The notes: generated by a model not told the origin, from the sequence alone. 45,256 nt of DNA from Verrucomicrobiota bacterium (GCA_018239675.1 JAFEGX010000122.1:1-45256); one strand, 5' to 3'; positions 8,582 to 16,619 are shown, counted from the stretch's first letter. Numbers and translations: made by a program.

Positions 8582-9412
8582 TCAGTCGAGGTCGAAATAG
8601 CCGGCCTGGATGCGCCGGCGCAGCGGCAGCGAGCCAAAGCGGGCGATGAACGGCGCCACGACCGCCTGGAAAAACCGGCCGATCCGGACCGTGCCGCTGC
8701 GGCGGCGCAGCAGCGCGCGGCGCAGCGCGGCCGCGGCGGCCGCCGGGGCCGGCCCCGACCGCATCATCCGCTCGAACGCCGCCCACACCCGGCGGGCCCG
8801 CGGCGTGTCGCTGCCGGCCGTCCGCCGCACCGCGCCCTCGAAGTCGGTCTGGAAATCCCCGGGCCGCACATCCAGGACCACGACGCCGGTACCCCGGGTC
8901 TCCATCAGCAGGCTCTCGGCAAGCGCGGAGAGCCCGGCCTTCGTGACGTTGTAGGCGGACTGGTACGGCAGCGGGAACTCCGCGGCCAGCGACGAGATGT
9001 TCACGAGCGCGGCCGCCGGCCGGCCCTGGAACTGGCGAAGCGCGGCATGGCTCAGCCGCGCCGTGTTCACCAGCATGACCTGGAGCTGCTCCTGCCAGAC
9101 CGCGAAGTCGGTCGCCGCAAAGTCGCCGAACACCCCGTAGCCCGCGTTGTTGATGACGAGGTCGAAACCGCCGGCCGCCTGGGCCGCCGCGGCGAAGACG
9201 GCCTCCGCCCGGTTGCCGTCGCGCAGGTCGAGCGCCACCGCATGAAAGCCGGCGCGCGGGGCCAGGGGCGCGAGCCGCGCCGGGTCGCGGGCCGTGCCCC
9301 AGACCGCCACGCCGTCGGCGAGGAGCATCTCGGCGAAGGCGCGGCCCAGCCCGGTGCTCGCGCCGGTCACGAACGCGGTGCGGTAGTACGCGGAGACGCG
9401 GGCGGTCGGCAC
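8582..9412 (-). CDS. Short-chain dehydrogenase/reductase (ketoacyl or ketosphinganine reductase candidate)
   Basis: This 276-residue classical SDR has the cofactor loop TGASTGLG at residues 17-24 and NNAG at 88-91. The catalytic set is Ser140/141 with Tyr154 and Lys158 (YNVTK). An Arg after beta-2 (GTARDPARL) suggests NADP(H). The C-terminal extension with IGRFFQAVVAPFIARFGSLP is hydrophobic and arginine-flanked, as in membrane-associated SDRs acting on lipids. The GTG at 9412 is chosen because it follows the ketosynthase stop by two bases; the frame remains open to 9532 but would overlap. Position between a ketosynthase and a lipid glycosyltransferase makes reduction of a beta-ketoacyl or 3-ketosphinganine-type intermediate the natural guess. 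Confidence 0.85.
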   Translation of the reverse strand: MPTARVSAYYRTAFVTGASTGLGRAFAEMLLADGVAVWGTARDPARLAPLAPRAGFHAVALDLRDGNRAEAVFAAAAQAAGGFDLVINNAGYGVFGDFAATDFAVWQEQLQVMLVNTARLSHAALRQFQGRPAAALVNISSLAAEFPLPYQSAYNVTKAGLSALAESLLMETRGTGVVVLDVRPGDFQTDFEGAVRRTAGSDTPRARRVWAAFERMMRSGPAPAAAAAALRRALLRRRSGTVRIGRFFQAVVAPFIARFGSLPLRRRIQAGYFDLD

Positions 9413-9414
9413 GG

Positions 9415-10677
9415 TTAGCGGGCTTGCTTGAAGACCAGCGCGACATTCGCGCCGCCGAAGCCGCTGGCGTTGTTCATCACGATCGTCGGGCCGGTGGGCA
9501 GCGACGTCCGGATGATGTTCAGGCCGGCGCACTCGGGATCGAGCCGGCTGATGTGCGCCGAGCCGGGCGTGAAGCCGTCGCGGATCGCCAGGGCGCAGAA
9601 GCTGCTCTCCATCGCGCCCGCGAGCGAAAGGCCGTGGCCGGTGAGCGACTTGGTGCTGCTGATCGCCGGTCGGGCGCCAGCCGCGCCGAAGACCGCCTTG
9701 AGGGCGCGCGCCTCGGACGCGTCGCCGATCGGGGTGGAGGTCGCATGCGCGTTCACGTAGTCCACCGCCTCCGGCGCCAGGTGCGTGGCGCGAAGCGCGT
9801 GCTCCATCGCGGCCCGCAGGCCATGCCCCTCGGGATGGGAAATCGCGACATTGTGCCCGTCGGAGGCCTGGCCCCAGCCGAGCACCTCGCAGTAGGGCGT
9901 CACGCCGCGGCGGGCGACCTCCGCCTCCGACTCAAGCACGAGCACCACGCCGCCGCCGGTGCCGACAAAGCCGTCGCGGGCCACGTCGAACGGACGCGAG
10001 GCGAGGCCGGGGTCGGTCTGGAGCGACAGGGCGCGCATGCCGGCAAACGGCAGGATGGCGTCGACGTTCCCGTCCTCCGCGCCCACCACGAACATCCGCT
10101 TCTGGCGGCCGAGGGCGATGTCGTCGAAGGCGTAGCCGAGCGCGTGCGACGAGGAGGCGCAGGCCGAGGCAAAGCCGCAGGACGAGCCCTTGATCTTGAA
10201 ATGGGCCACCAGGTTAAACTGCACGGTGCCGGCGATCGAGGCGACGATGCCGAGGGGCGAGCAGCGCATCACCCCCATCGTGTGCATGCGGTGCATGAGC
10301 TGGCCCATGAAATAGGGCGAGCCGCCGGACGCGGCATACAGGCCGGTCGAGACATTCGAGATGTCGGCGTCGGCCAGCCGGGCGTCGGCCACGGCCTGGA
10401 GCATGGCGCACCACGCGTAGACCACGTTCGGCGACATGCCGCGGAGGATTTCCCGCTTGATCGTGTACGGCGGCGGGATCGTCCAGTCCTCGCAATCCGT
10501 CGAGTCCATCACGAAATCCCGCACCGGCGCCGCCACCTTGACCGGGATCGAGGGGTCCTGGAACGGCGGGTACAGCATGAAACCGTGCCGCAGCTCGCGC
10601 AGGCTGGAGGTGACGCGGGCCGCGTCGTTGCCGATGCTGGTGATGAAGCCGAGGCCGGTGATGAAGACTCTGGGCAT
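9415..10677 (-). CDS. Beta-ketoacyl-ACP synthase, FabF/KAS II-like
   Basis: This 420-residue thiolase-fold condensing enzyme has a complete catalytic set: Cys173 in SACASSSHAL, His311 in NAHATSTPIGD, Lys343 and His348 in STKSLTGHGLSLAG. It elongates an ACP-bound acyl chain with malonyl-ACP. The C-terminus ends NNASGFGGANVALVFK, the usual FabF ending. The N-terminus (MPRVFITGLGFITSIGND) fixes the ATG at 10677. It is a specialised copy rather than an evident fab-operon member: no fabD, fabG-acpP or plsX genes surround it. It is tightly linked to an SDR, and its own ACP is probably the fusion protein encoded 274 bases upstream. Decarboxylating synthase activity is expected; chain length and product are unknown. 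Confidence 0.9.
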   Translation of the reverse strand: MPRVFITGLGFITSIGNDAARVTSSLRELRHGFMLYPPFQDPSIPVKVAAPVRDFVMDSTDCEDWTIPPPYTIKREILRGMSPNVVYAWCAMLQAVADARLADADISNVSTGLYAASGGSPYFMGQLMHRMHTMGVMRCSPLGIVASIAGTVQFNLVAHFKIKGSSCGFASACASSSHALGYAFDDIALGRQKRMFVVGAEDGNVDAILPFAGMRALSLQTDPGLASRPFDVARDGFVGTGGGVVLVLESEAEVARRGVTPYCEVLGWGQASDGHNVAISHPEGHGLRAAMEHALRATHLAPEAVDYVNAHATSTPIGDASEARALKAVFGAAGARPAISSTKSLTGHGLSLAGAMESSFCALAIRDGFTPGSAHISRLDPECAGLNIIRTSLPTGPTIVMNNASGFGGANVALVFKQAR

Positions 10678-10803
10678 GCGGAGGAGGTGGCGGCGCCCCA
10701 GCGTCAGACCTGCCGGACAGCGGGAGGTTCGCGCGGAGGCCAATGAACTCCCTTCGATGAAGTCAGTTCACGCGCGATGGTCAACAACGGCGGCGGACTC
10801 GGA

Positions 10804-10827
10804 ATTCCGGATTTCGGACTCCGGAAT
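10804..10827. repeat. GGAAT-word hairpin upstream of the ketosynthase
   Basis: Arms 10804-10811 (ATTCCGGA) and 10820-10827 are perfect complements with an 8-base loop; a T5 run follows on the plus strand at 10829-10833. No plus-strand gene ends here, so terminator function is doubtful. Related GGAATCCGGAAT words recur at about 10926-10950 in the same gap and at 31782-31814, indicating a repeat family. Confidence 0.6.
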
Positions 10828-10951
10828 CTTTTTGCCCAAGACCACAATTCCAAGCGACCGCCTCGGGTAGCCGACAGTCCGCCAAAGGCGACAACGACGT
10901 AACCTGCCAGATGGCTGACCCGACCACCGGAATCCGGAATGCGGAATCAGG

Positions 10952-11932
10952 TCACGGGCTGCTGACCGCCGCACGCAGCGGTGTCGGCGAGTGGGCGCCG
11001 TTCGAGCCGTTGACCACAGCCGCGGAATCCTTGGCCGGCACGGGCTGGCTGGGAGCCTCGGCAAAACCGAAGGTCAGCGTGATTTCCTCGGCGATCGCGG
11101 CCTTCTCCTGGCCGACGCGGATCGAGCCCTCGAACGTGGCCAGCGGCATCTTCATGCGCTTCGGCTTGATCGAGAGGGTGAGGATGTCACCCGGCCGGCA
11201 CATGCGGTGGGCGCGCACGCCCTCGCAACCGGTGAAGAAAATCGTCGTCGGGCTGATGACCTTGCCCGGCTCGGTCGAGGCGCCTTCCAGGAGGAACAGC
11301 ACCGCCAGCTGGCCCAGCGCCTCCAGCATGATCGAGGCCGGCATCACGGGGTTGTCCTTGAAATGGCCCTGGAGGAAGAACTCCTGGCCCGTGATCTTGT
11401 ACTTCCCGTTCGCGCCGCTGGAGCTGACCGAGGCCTCGTTCAGGAAGAGGAACGGCGGCTGGATCGGCATGATCGCGGCGATCTGCTCGATCGGCAGGAA
11501 CTTGGTCGGCTTCGGCAGCTCGAGCCCGCGCACCTTGCAGTCAATGAAGGTCTTGACGTCGCCAACGGTGCGGAGGTTCCGCAGCTCGTCATTGTTGATC
11601 GACATCTGGAGCACATCCTCCACGAGGATGACGATCTCCATCATGGTCAGGGAATCGATGCCCAGGTCCTCGATCAGGCGCAGGTCATCATCGGCATCCT
11701 TCAGCTTCACCCGCAGGTCGGGCTCGACGAAACGCTCGATCACGCCAATCACGACCGCCGGAAGGTGCTCCGGGTTGCCGGTCTTGCGAAACTGGACCGC
11801 GGCCTCGAAAGTCGAGGGCGAACAACGCTTCAGAGCTTCGCGGAGGGCAGCTTCGTCCTCGGGTGCAAACGGTTTGGCTGGAAAGACAAACGGTTTTGAG
11901 CTCCCCACATGAGGTTGAACAGCTTCTGGCAT
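10952..11932 (-). CDS. Acyl-carrier-protein / FabZ-like dehydratase fusion
   Basis: The 326-residue protein joins three parts. Residues 1-60 are an unrecognised N-terminal segment. Residues about 61-135 form an ACP domain with the phosphopantetheine serine Ser94 in EDLGIDSLTMMEIVILVED. Residues about 145-290 form a hotdog dehydratase with His190 in GHFKDNPVMP and Glu204 in MLEALGQ, the two FabZ catalytic positions. A low-complexity tail follows. Such an enzyme would carry a beta-hydroxyacyl chain and dehydrate it in cis. ATG 11932 is chosen because the frame upstream to 12031 is unlike a domain start. It is the first gene of the minus-strand lipid series, diverging from the GT4 gene at 12110. 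ACP-fused dehydratases are unusual in primary fatty acid synthesis, so a dedicated lipid or polyene-like product is likely. Confidence 0.88.
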   Translation of the reverse strand: MPEAVQPHVGSSKPFVFPAKPFAPEDEAALREALKRCSPSTFEAAVQFRKTGNPEHLPAVVIGVIERFVEPDLRVKLKDADDDLRLIEDLGIDSLTMMEIVILVEDVLQMSINNDELRNLRTVGDVKTFIDCKVRGLELPKPTKFLPIEQIAAIMPIQPPFLFLNEASVSSSGANGKYKITGQEFFLQGHFKDNPVMPASIMLEALGQLAVLFLLEGASTEPGKVISPTTIFFTGCEGVRAHRMCRPGDILTLSIKPKRMKMPLATFEGSIRVGQEKAAIAEEITLTFGFAEAPSQPVPAKDSAAVVNGSNGAHSPTPLRAAVSSP

Positions 11933-12060
11933 TGTTCTCAGCTTGTACCTTACAGGGTGTTGCAATGTAAACCCATTTTTTGGGCGTAAGCCCCATGCGG
12001 ACATGGCGGAAAATCCAACATCGTTGGTCATGGATGTATTGATGGCACCGCGAGCTACGC

Positions 12061-12088
12061 TTGCCAGCCCGGTGCCCTGACCTAATCT
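12061..12088 (+). promoter_or_regulatory. Possible sigma70-type promoter for the GT4 gene at 12110
   Basis: TTGCCA at 12061-12066 and TAATCT at 12083-12088 are separated by 16 bases, giving a start about 15 bases before the ATG at 12110. The match is weak at -10 and promoter consensus in this lineage is uncertain, so this is only a candidate within the 177-base divergent region, which is noticeably less G+C-rich than the genes. Confidence 0.25.
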
Positions 12089-12109
12089 GTCCGCCCTCTT
12101 TCACCGCGC

Positions 12110-13276
12110 ATGAGCGCATCCGACTCCTCCCCTCTCCCGGCCGGCCCGATCTTCCTGATCACCCACGAGTTTTATCCGGTGCGGGGCGGGATCGCGACCT
12201 TCACGGAGGAAATCGCCAAGGCGACCGCGGACCTGGGCTACACGATCGAGGTCTGGGCCCAGTCGGCCCCACCCCAGCACGAGAAGAGCTGGCCGTTCCG
12301 CCTGCGCCGGCTGCCGCTGAAGGGGTCCCACGATCTCTGGTGCCAGTTCCGGCTCGCCTGGCAGCTGGTCCGCGCCCGCCGGCAGCTCCGCCACGCCATC
12401 GTCTATCTACCGGAGCCGGGGCCGATGATGACGATGATGCTGCTCCAGTTCTTCAACGCCTTCCGTCCGCGGCGCCTGGTGCTCACGTTCCACGGCTCGG
12501 AAATCCTGAAGTTCTCCGAGAGCGGGCTGCGCCGCTGGCTCGCCGGGCGGCTGATCCGCCACGCGACACGCGTCAGCACGCTCACGAACTACACCCAGGA
12601 GCTGCTGCTCGCCTCGTTTCCCGAGGCCGCCGACAAGATCTTCCTGACGCCCGGCGCGCTCCGCACCGATTTTGCCGTCCTGCCGCCCCGGCCCGCCCGC
12701 CGCCAGCGTGACACGATCGTGGTCCTCACGGTCGGCCGGCTCCATCCCCGCAAGGGCCAGCTGCTCACGCTGCGCGCCCTGCAGGCGCTCGCCCCCGAGG
12801 TCCGCCGCCGGCTCGAGTACTGGATCGTCGGCCGCGAGGGCAAGTCGAGCTACGCCAGCGCCCTCCGGGACGAGGCCCAGGCGGCGGATTTTCCGGTGAA
12901 GTTCCTCGGCAACCTGCCCGACGAGGAGCTGGCCGAGATCTACGAGCACTCCGACATCTTTGCCATGACCAGCGTCCAGCACGGCCACAGTGTCGAGGGC
13001 TTCGGCCTCGTCTACCTCGAGGCCGCCGCCCACGGCCTGCCGGTGGTGGCCCACGCCGTGGGTGGGGTCGGCGAGGCGGTCCAGGACGGTGTCACAGGCA
13101 TCCTCGTCCCGCCCCACCGTCCCGCGCAGCTCGCCGCGGCGTTCGAGCGCCTGATCCACGACGAGGACCTCCGCCACCGCATGGGCCACGCCGGCCGCGC
13201 CTGGGCGGGCCGCAACTGCTGGCGCGAGTCCGCCGCGGCCCTCTTCGGTACCGGCACGCCCAACCCCGATTCATGA
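12110..13276 (+). CDS. GT4-family glycosyltransferase (PimB/WcaI-like layout)
   Basis: This 388-residue retaining GT-B enzyme has an N-terminal FLITHEFYPVRGGIATFTEE, the classic 'P..GG...' acceptor-domain loop of GT4 enzymes such as phosphatidylinositol mannosyltransferases. The donor domain has LTVGRLHPRKGQLLTLRAL, then HSVEGFGLVYLEAAAHGLPV with the E-x7-E pair. It overlaps the downstream thioesterase gene by 4 bases (ATGA), implying coupled expression. It diverges from the ACP-dehydratase gene, so the two halves of the locus may share one control region. A lipid-linked or surface-glycan acceptor is plausible but unproven. Confidence 0.88.
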   Translation: MSASDSSPLPAGPIFLITHEFYPVRGGIATFTEEIAKATADLGYTIEVWAQSAPPQHEKSWPFRLRRLPLKGSHDLWCQFRLAWQLVRARRQLRHAIVYLPEPGPMMTMMLLQFFNAFRPRRLVLTFHGSEILKFSESGLRRWLAGRLIRHATRVSTLTNYTQELLLASFPEAADKIFLTPGALRTDFAVLPPRPARRQRDTIVVLTVGRLHPRKGQLLTLRALQALAPEVRRRLEYWIVGREGKSSYASALRDEAQAADFPVKFLGNLPDEELAEIYEHSDIFAMTSVQHGHSVEGFGLVYLEAAAHGLPVVAHAVGGVGEAVQDGVTGILVPPHRPAQLAAAFERLIHDEDLRHRMGHAGRAWAGRNCWRESAAALFGTGTPNPDS

Positions 13277-13674
13277 TCCAGTCCCGCTCGCAGGTCACGG
13301 TCCGCTATGCCGAGACCGACATGATGGGGATCGTTTACCACGCGAACTATCTGCCGTGGTTTGAGGTCGCCCGCACCCAGCTGCTGCGCGAACAGGGTTT
13401 TCCCTACCGCCAGCTCGAGGCCGACGGCTATCGCATCCCGGTGCTCGAGGTCAGCGCCAAATACCTCCGGCCGGCGCTGTACGACGACACGCTCGAGATC
13501 GTCGCGACCATTCGCGAGAAACCGCTGCTCCGGATCCGCATCGAGTACGAGGTGCGCCGCGGCGAGGAGCTGCTTGCGACCGGCACGAGCGCCCACGCCT
13601 TCTGCGACCTCCACGGCCGGCCGACCCGCCCGCCTGCCGCGTTCGTCGCGCTGATGAACCAGCGTTTCGCCTGA
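13273..13674 (+). CDS. YbgC/4-hydroxybenzoyl-CoA-type hotdog thioesterase
   Basis: The 133-residue single-domain hotdog protein begins VTVRYAETDMMGIVYHANYL. The 'D-x(2)-G-x-V-Y/H-x-x-x-Y' motif is that of the 4HBT/YbgC family, and Asp at position 16 is the expected catalytic carboxylate. It would hydrolyse acyl-CoA or acyl-ACP thioesters in the cytoplasm. In many bacteria YbgC belongs to the tol-pal cluster; here it is instead fused operonically to a GT4 gene beside ACP, ketosynthase and SDR genes. That makes a role in releasing or editing acyl chains of the local lipid pathway plausible. Length is normal for the family. Confidence 0.9.
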   Translation: MIQSRSQVTVRYAETDMMGIVYHANYLPWFEVARTQLLREQGFPYRQLEADGYRIPVLEVSAKYLRPALYDDTLEIVATIREKPLLRIRIEYEVRRGEELLATGTSAHAFCDLHGRPTRPPAAFVALMNQRFA

Positions 13675-13698
13675 CGGCGAACGTGAACCGGGAGTTTT

Positions 13699-13779
13699 CC
13701 GCAAGGAGGCGCAGGAGACGCAGAATCAGCCGTCAGCTTGGTTGCCCAAAACTTCTGCGTTTTCTGCGCCACCTTGCGG
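13699..13779. repeat. 27-bp imperfect inverted repeat between convergent genes
   Basis: Arms 13699-13725 and 13753-13779 pair with three mismatches around a 27-base spacer; both read as CCGCAAGG-GGCGCAG-ACGCAGAA words. Short outer arms (GGCGAAC near 13678 and GTTCGCC near 13797) extend the stem to both gene ends. It fills the gap between the thioesterase and queG and may act as a bidirectional transcript end; no T-run is seen. Confidence 0.8.
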
Positions 13780-13801
13780 CAGGAAGACCGCTCAAGTTCG
13801 C

Positions 13802-14926
13802 CTAGGATTCGGCAAGGTGTTCGGCGAGCACCGTTGCATCCTGCTCGGCGGCCCGGGCCTCGGCGAGTCGCCCGGCACCGCCCAGTTGTCTGACCGCCCA
13901 TACCGCGTGCGCCCGGACCAGCGGCAATGAATGGGACGCCAGCGGCAGCAGCGCCGGGACCAGCGAGGCGTCCCCCGAGTTGCCGGCCACGATGCACGCG
14001 TTGCGCAGCAGGCCGGCGAGCTTCAGCCGCTTGATCGGGGTGCCGCGGAAGACCGCCGCGAACCGTTCCGGGGTCAGCGCAAGGATCTCCGGCAGGGACA
14101 GCCGCCCGAGTTCGGGACGCGCCGCCAGCAACATCCGACGGCCTTCCTGCGCAAACCGGTTCCACGGGCAGACCTCGAGGCAGACGTCGCAGCCATAGAT
14201 CCGGTTCCCGATCGCCCGCCGCAGCTCCCGCGGGATGACGCCCTTGTTCTCGATGGTCTGGTACGAGATGCAGCGGCGCGCGTCGACAACGCCGGGGCGC
14301 GGAAAGGCCGCCGTCGGACAAGCCGCAAGGCAGCGGGTGCACTTGCCGCACAGGAGCCCGACCGCGCTTCCGTCGCCCCGCTCCCGCACCGGGGCATCGG
14401 GCTCGAACCTCGCCTTCACCAGGATGGCGGCAAGCAGCAGCCAGTTGCCGTGGCGCCGGGAGATCAGCATCGCGTTCTTCCCAATGAAACCGAGGCCCGC
14501 GCGCGCGGCCCAGCTGCGCTCGAGCACCGGGCCGGTGTCGACGTAGTAGCGGTACTCGTCGCCGCGCAGCCCGCAGACTTCCTCGAGCACCCGGCCCGCC
14601 CCCACGAGCGCCGGTTTCATCGTGTCGTGATAGTCGTCGTGCAGCGCATAACGGGCCCAGGCCGCGGCGCCGCGCGGGGCCGCGGCCGTCCAGTAGTTCA
14701 CCCCAAGCAGGATCACCGACTGCACCCCGGGCAGCACCAGCCGGGGATCGAGCCGCTTCGCCGCCGAGCGCTCCATCCACGCCATGTCCGCGTGGTGCCC
14801 AGCCGCGAGCCAGCCCGCCAGGCCCTCGTCCCGCAGTTCCGCCACCGCGGCAAACCGGACGTCGTCAAAGCCGAGGTCGGCGAGCCGACGGCGCAGCGCC
14901 TCGCGGCGCGGGTCGGTCGTCGTCAT
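13802..14926 (-). CDS. queG: Epoxyqueuosine reductase
   Basis: This is a 374-residue cobalamin-dependent reductase for the last step of queuosine synthesis on tRNA. It carries two bacterial-ferredoxin 4Fe-4S sites: Cys193, Cys196, Cys199 and Cys203 in CGKCTRCLAACP, and Cys219, Cys246, Cys249 and Cys253 ending in CDVCLEVCPWN. The family signature VDTGPVLERSWAARAGLGF at 129-147 includes the catalytic Asp130 region and is followed by IGKNAMLI. A C-terminal HEAT-like segment (SLPLVRAHAVWAVRQLGG) is normal for QueG. The start overlaps the aroK stop by four bases (ATGA), so the two are co-translated. No other queuosine genes are in view. Confidence 0.95.
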   Translation of the reverse strand: MTTTDPRREALRRRLADLGFDDVRFAAVAELRDEGLAGWLAAGHHADMAWMERSAAKRLDPRLVLPGVQSVILLGVNYWTAAAPRGAAAWARYALHDDYHDTMKPALVGAGRVLEEVCGLRGDEYRYYVDTGPVLERSWAARAGLGFIGKNAMLISRRHGNWLLLAAILVKARFEPDAPVRERGDGSAVGLLCGKCTRCLAACPTAAFPRPGVVDARRCISYQTIENKGVIPRELRRAIGNRIYGCDVCLEVCPWNRFAQEGRRMLLAARPELGRLSLPEILALTPERFAAVFRGTPIKRLKLAGLLRNACIVAGNSGDASLVPALLPLASHSLPLVRAHAVWAVRQLGGAGRLAEARAAEQDATVLAEHLAES

Positions 14927-15477
14927 GTCGCCCCGGGCGCCCGCCGCGCAAAGTCGCCGGCCTCGCGCCGCCAGGTCCGCACCACGTGAGACACGATGTC
15001 ATGCAGCGGCCGGTGGTCCGTGAGGATCACGGTGCCCGCCCGCCGGTAGACCGGCTCGCGCTGCGCATAAAGCGTGCGGATGCGCTCCTCCGGATTCTCG
15101 ACGGCGAGCAGGGGCCGGTTGCGGTGGCGCGACGTGCGGTCGAGGATGGTTTCGAGCGAGGCGTGGAGGCAGATCACCACGCCCCGCGCCTGCAGCAGCT
15201 CCAGCATGCCCTCGGGCACGATCAGCCCCCCGCCGCAGGCCACCAGCGTCCGGGTCGGCGGATGGCCCTGCAGCACGAACTCGCGCTCGCGCGCCCGGAA
15301 CGCCGCCTCGCCGTCGCGCGCAAAGAGCTCCGGGATCGTCAGGCCGGCGAGCCGCTCAATCTCATGGTCGCTGTCCATTGGCTGGAAGCCCAGCCGCTGC
15401 GCCACGGCGCGGCCGACGGTGCTCTTGCCCGTGCCCATGAATCCGACGAGGTAGAGGTTGACGTCCGCGGCATTCAT
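14923..15477 (-). CDS. aroK: Shikimate kinase
   Basis: The 184-residue P-loop kinase phosphorylates shikimate at O3 in chorismate synthesis. The Walker A motif VGFMGTGKSTVG is at residues 11-22, the shikimate/Mg-binding DSDHEIE follows at about 35-41, and CGGGLIVP matches the GGG loop that binds shikimate. The lid region carries SRHRNRPLL with the catalytic arginine. I chose ATG 15477 (MNAADVNLYL); the frame extends to 15519 but adds only an arginine-rich leader. It heads a two-gene unit with queG and diverges from ltaE by 56 bases. Confidence 0.93.
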   Translation of the reverse strand: MNAADVNLYLVGFMGTGKSTVGRAVAQRLGFQPMDSDHEIERLAGLTIPELFARDGEAAFRAREREFVLQGHPPTRTLVACGGGLIVPEGMLELLQARGVVICLHASLETILDRTSRHRNRPLLAVENPEERIRTLYAQREPVYRRAGTVILTDHRPLHDIVSHVVRTWRREAGDFARRAPGAT

Positions 15478-15533
15478 CGCGTGCGCTGTCACAAAACGCC
15501 GCCCGCGCCGCGTTGCCAAACACGAAAAACGTC

Positions 15534-16589
15534 ATGTCCACCCGCGCCGACTACACCTTTGCGAGCGACAACACCGCCGGGATCTGCCCGGAGGCCTGGC
15601 AGGCCCTGGCCGCCGCCAACGCCGGACGCGTGCCGAGCTACGGCGACGATCCCTGGTCCGCCCGCGCCAAGGCGCGCTTCGCGGAGGTCTTCGGCACCGC
15701 CTGCGACGTGTACTTCGTATTCAACGGCACCGCGGCCAACGCCCTCGCGCTCTCCGCCCGCTGCGCCCGGTTCAACAGCATCGTCTGCCACGCGATGGCC
15801 CACGTGGACACCGACGAGTGTGGCGCGCCCGAGTTCTTCACCGGCGGCTCCAAGGTGATCGCCCTCCCCGGCGAGCGCGCGAAGCTCGACCCGGCGGCCG
15901 TCGCGGGCGCGATGCACCGGGGCCACGGGGTGCACTACCCCGCGCCTGGCGCACTCTCGCTCACCCAGGCCACCGAGCTTGGCACGGTCTACTCGCCGGA
16001 CGAGATCCGGGCGCTGGCCGAGGTCGCCCACGCCCACGGGCTGGCGGTGCACGTCGACGGGGCGCGCTTTGCCAACGCCGCGGCGGCGCTGGCGCCCCGG
16101 GGCGTGACGCCGGCCGACCTGACCTGGCGCGCCGGGGTCGACGTGCTCTCGTTTGGCGGCACCAAGAACGGCATGCTCACGACCGAGGCGGTCGTCTTTT
16201 TCAACCGGGACCTCGCCCGGGCCTTTGACTACCGGGTGAAACAGGGCGGCCAGCTGGCGTCCAAGATGCGATTTGCGGCAGCGCAGTGGGACGCGATGCT
16301 GGCGGACGGCGCGTGGCTGCGCCATGCCGCCCACGCCAACGCCCGGGCGCGTCAGCTGGCGGACGCCCTGCGCGGGCTGCCGGGCGTGCAGCCGCTGTTC
16401 GAGCCCGAGGCCAACGGCCTCTTCGTCGAGATGCCGGCCCGGACCTACGAGGCGCTGGCGCGGAAGGGCTGGCATTTCTATCCGTTCTTCCGGGAGAACG
16501 TCTACCGCCTGATGTGCGCGTGGGACACCACCGAGCAGGACGTGGCGGCCTTGGTGGCCGACGCGCGGGCGGCGGCCGCCGGACGCTGA
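15534..16589 (+). CDS. ltaE: Low-specificity L-threonine aldolase
   Basis: This 351-residue fold-type I PLP enzyme splits threonine or allo-threonine into glycine and acetaldehyde. It begins with the family's FASDNTAGICPEAW. It has HVDGARFANA (Asp175 on the cofactor ring) and the PLP lysine Lys211 in FGGTKNGML, the family signature. Length is typical. ATG 15534 is used; an in-frame TTG at 15513 would add seven residues. It ends just before a terminator hairpin shared with the opposing FKBP gene. With glyA 6 kb away, glycine and serine metabolism is doubly represented in the window. Confidence 0.93.
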   Translation: MSTRADYTFASDNTAGICPEAWQALAAANAGRVPSYGDDPWSARAKARFAEVFGTACDVYFVFNGTAANALALSARCARFNSIVCHAMAHVDTDECGAPEFFTGGSKVIALPGERAKLDPAAVAGAMHRGHGVHYPAPGALSLTQATELGTVYSPDEIRALAEVAHAHGLAVHVDGARFANAAAALAPRGVTPADLTWRAGVDVLSFGGTKNGMLTTEAVVFFNRDLARAFDYRVKQGGQLASKMRFAAAQWDAMLADGAWLRHAAHANARARQLADALRGLPGVQPLFEPEANGLFVEMPARTYEALARKGWHFYPFFRENVYRLMCAWDTTEQDVAALVADARAAAAGR

Positions 16590-16593
16590 CAGC

Positions 16594-16619
16594 AAAAAGC
16601 CCCCGGCGGACCGGGGGCT
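16594..16619 (-). terminator. Rho-independent terminator of the FKBP gene
   Basis: A 9-bp perfect stem (arms 16598-16606 and 16611-16619, AGCCCCCGG) with a 4-base loop is followed on the minus strand by a T5 run (A5 at 16594-16598). It lies 25 bases past the FKBP stop and 9 bases past the ltaE stop, so the stem may end both transcripts, but the T-run favours the minus strand. Confidence 0.85.

Noticed and set aside
10804-10833. Hairpin plus T5 as a plus-strand terminator
   Set aside because: No plus-strand gene ends here; the surrounding genes run on the minus strand, so it was kept only as a repeat.
11943-11971. TTTACA/TACAAG promoter for the ACP-dehydratase gene on the minus strand
   Set aside because: The spacing (18) and almost leaderless start make it weak; not reported as a feature.
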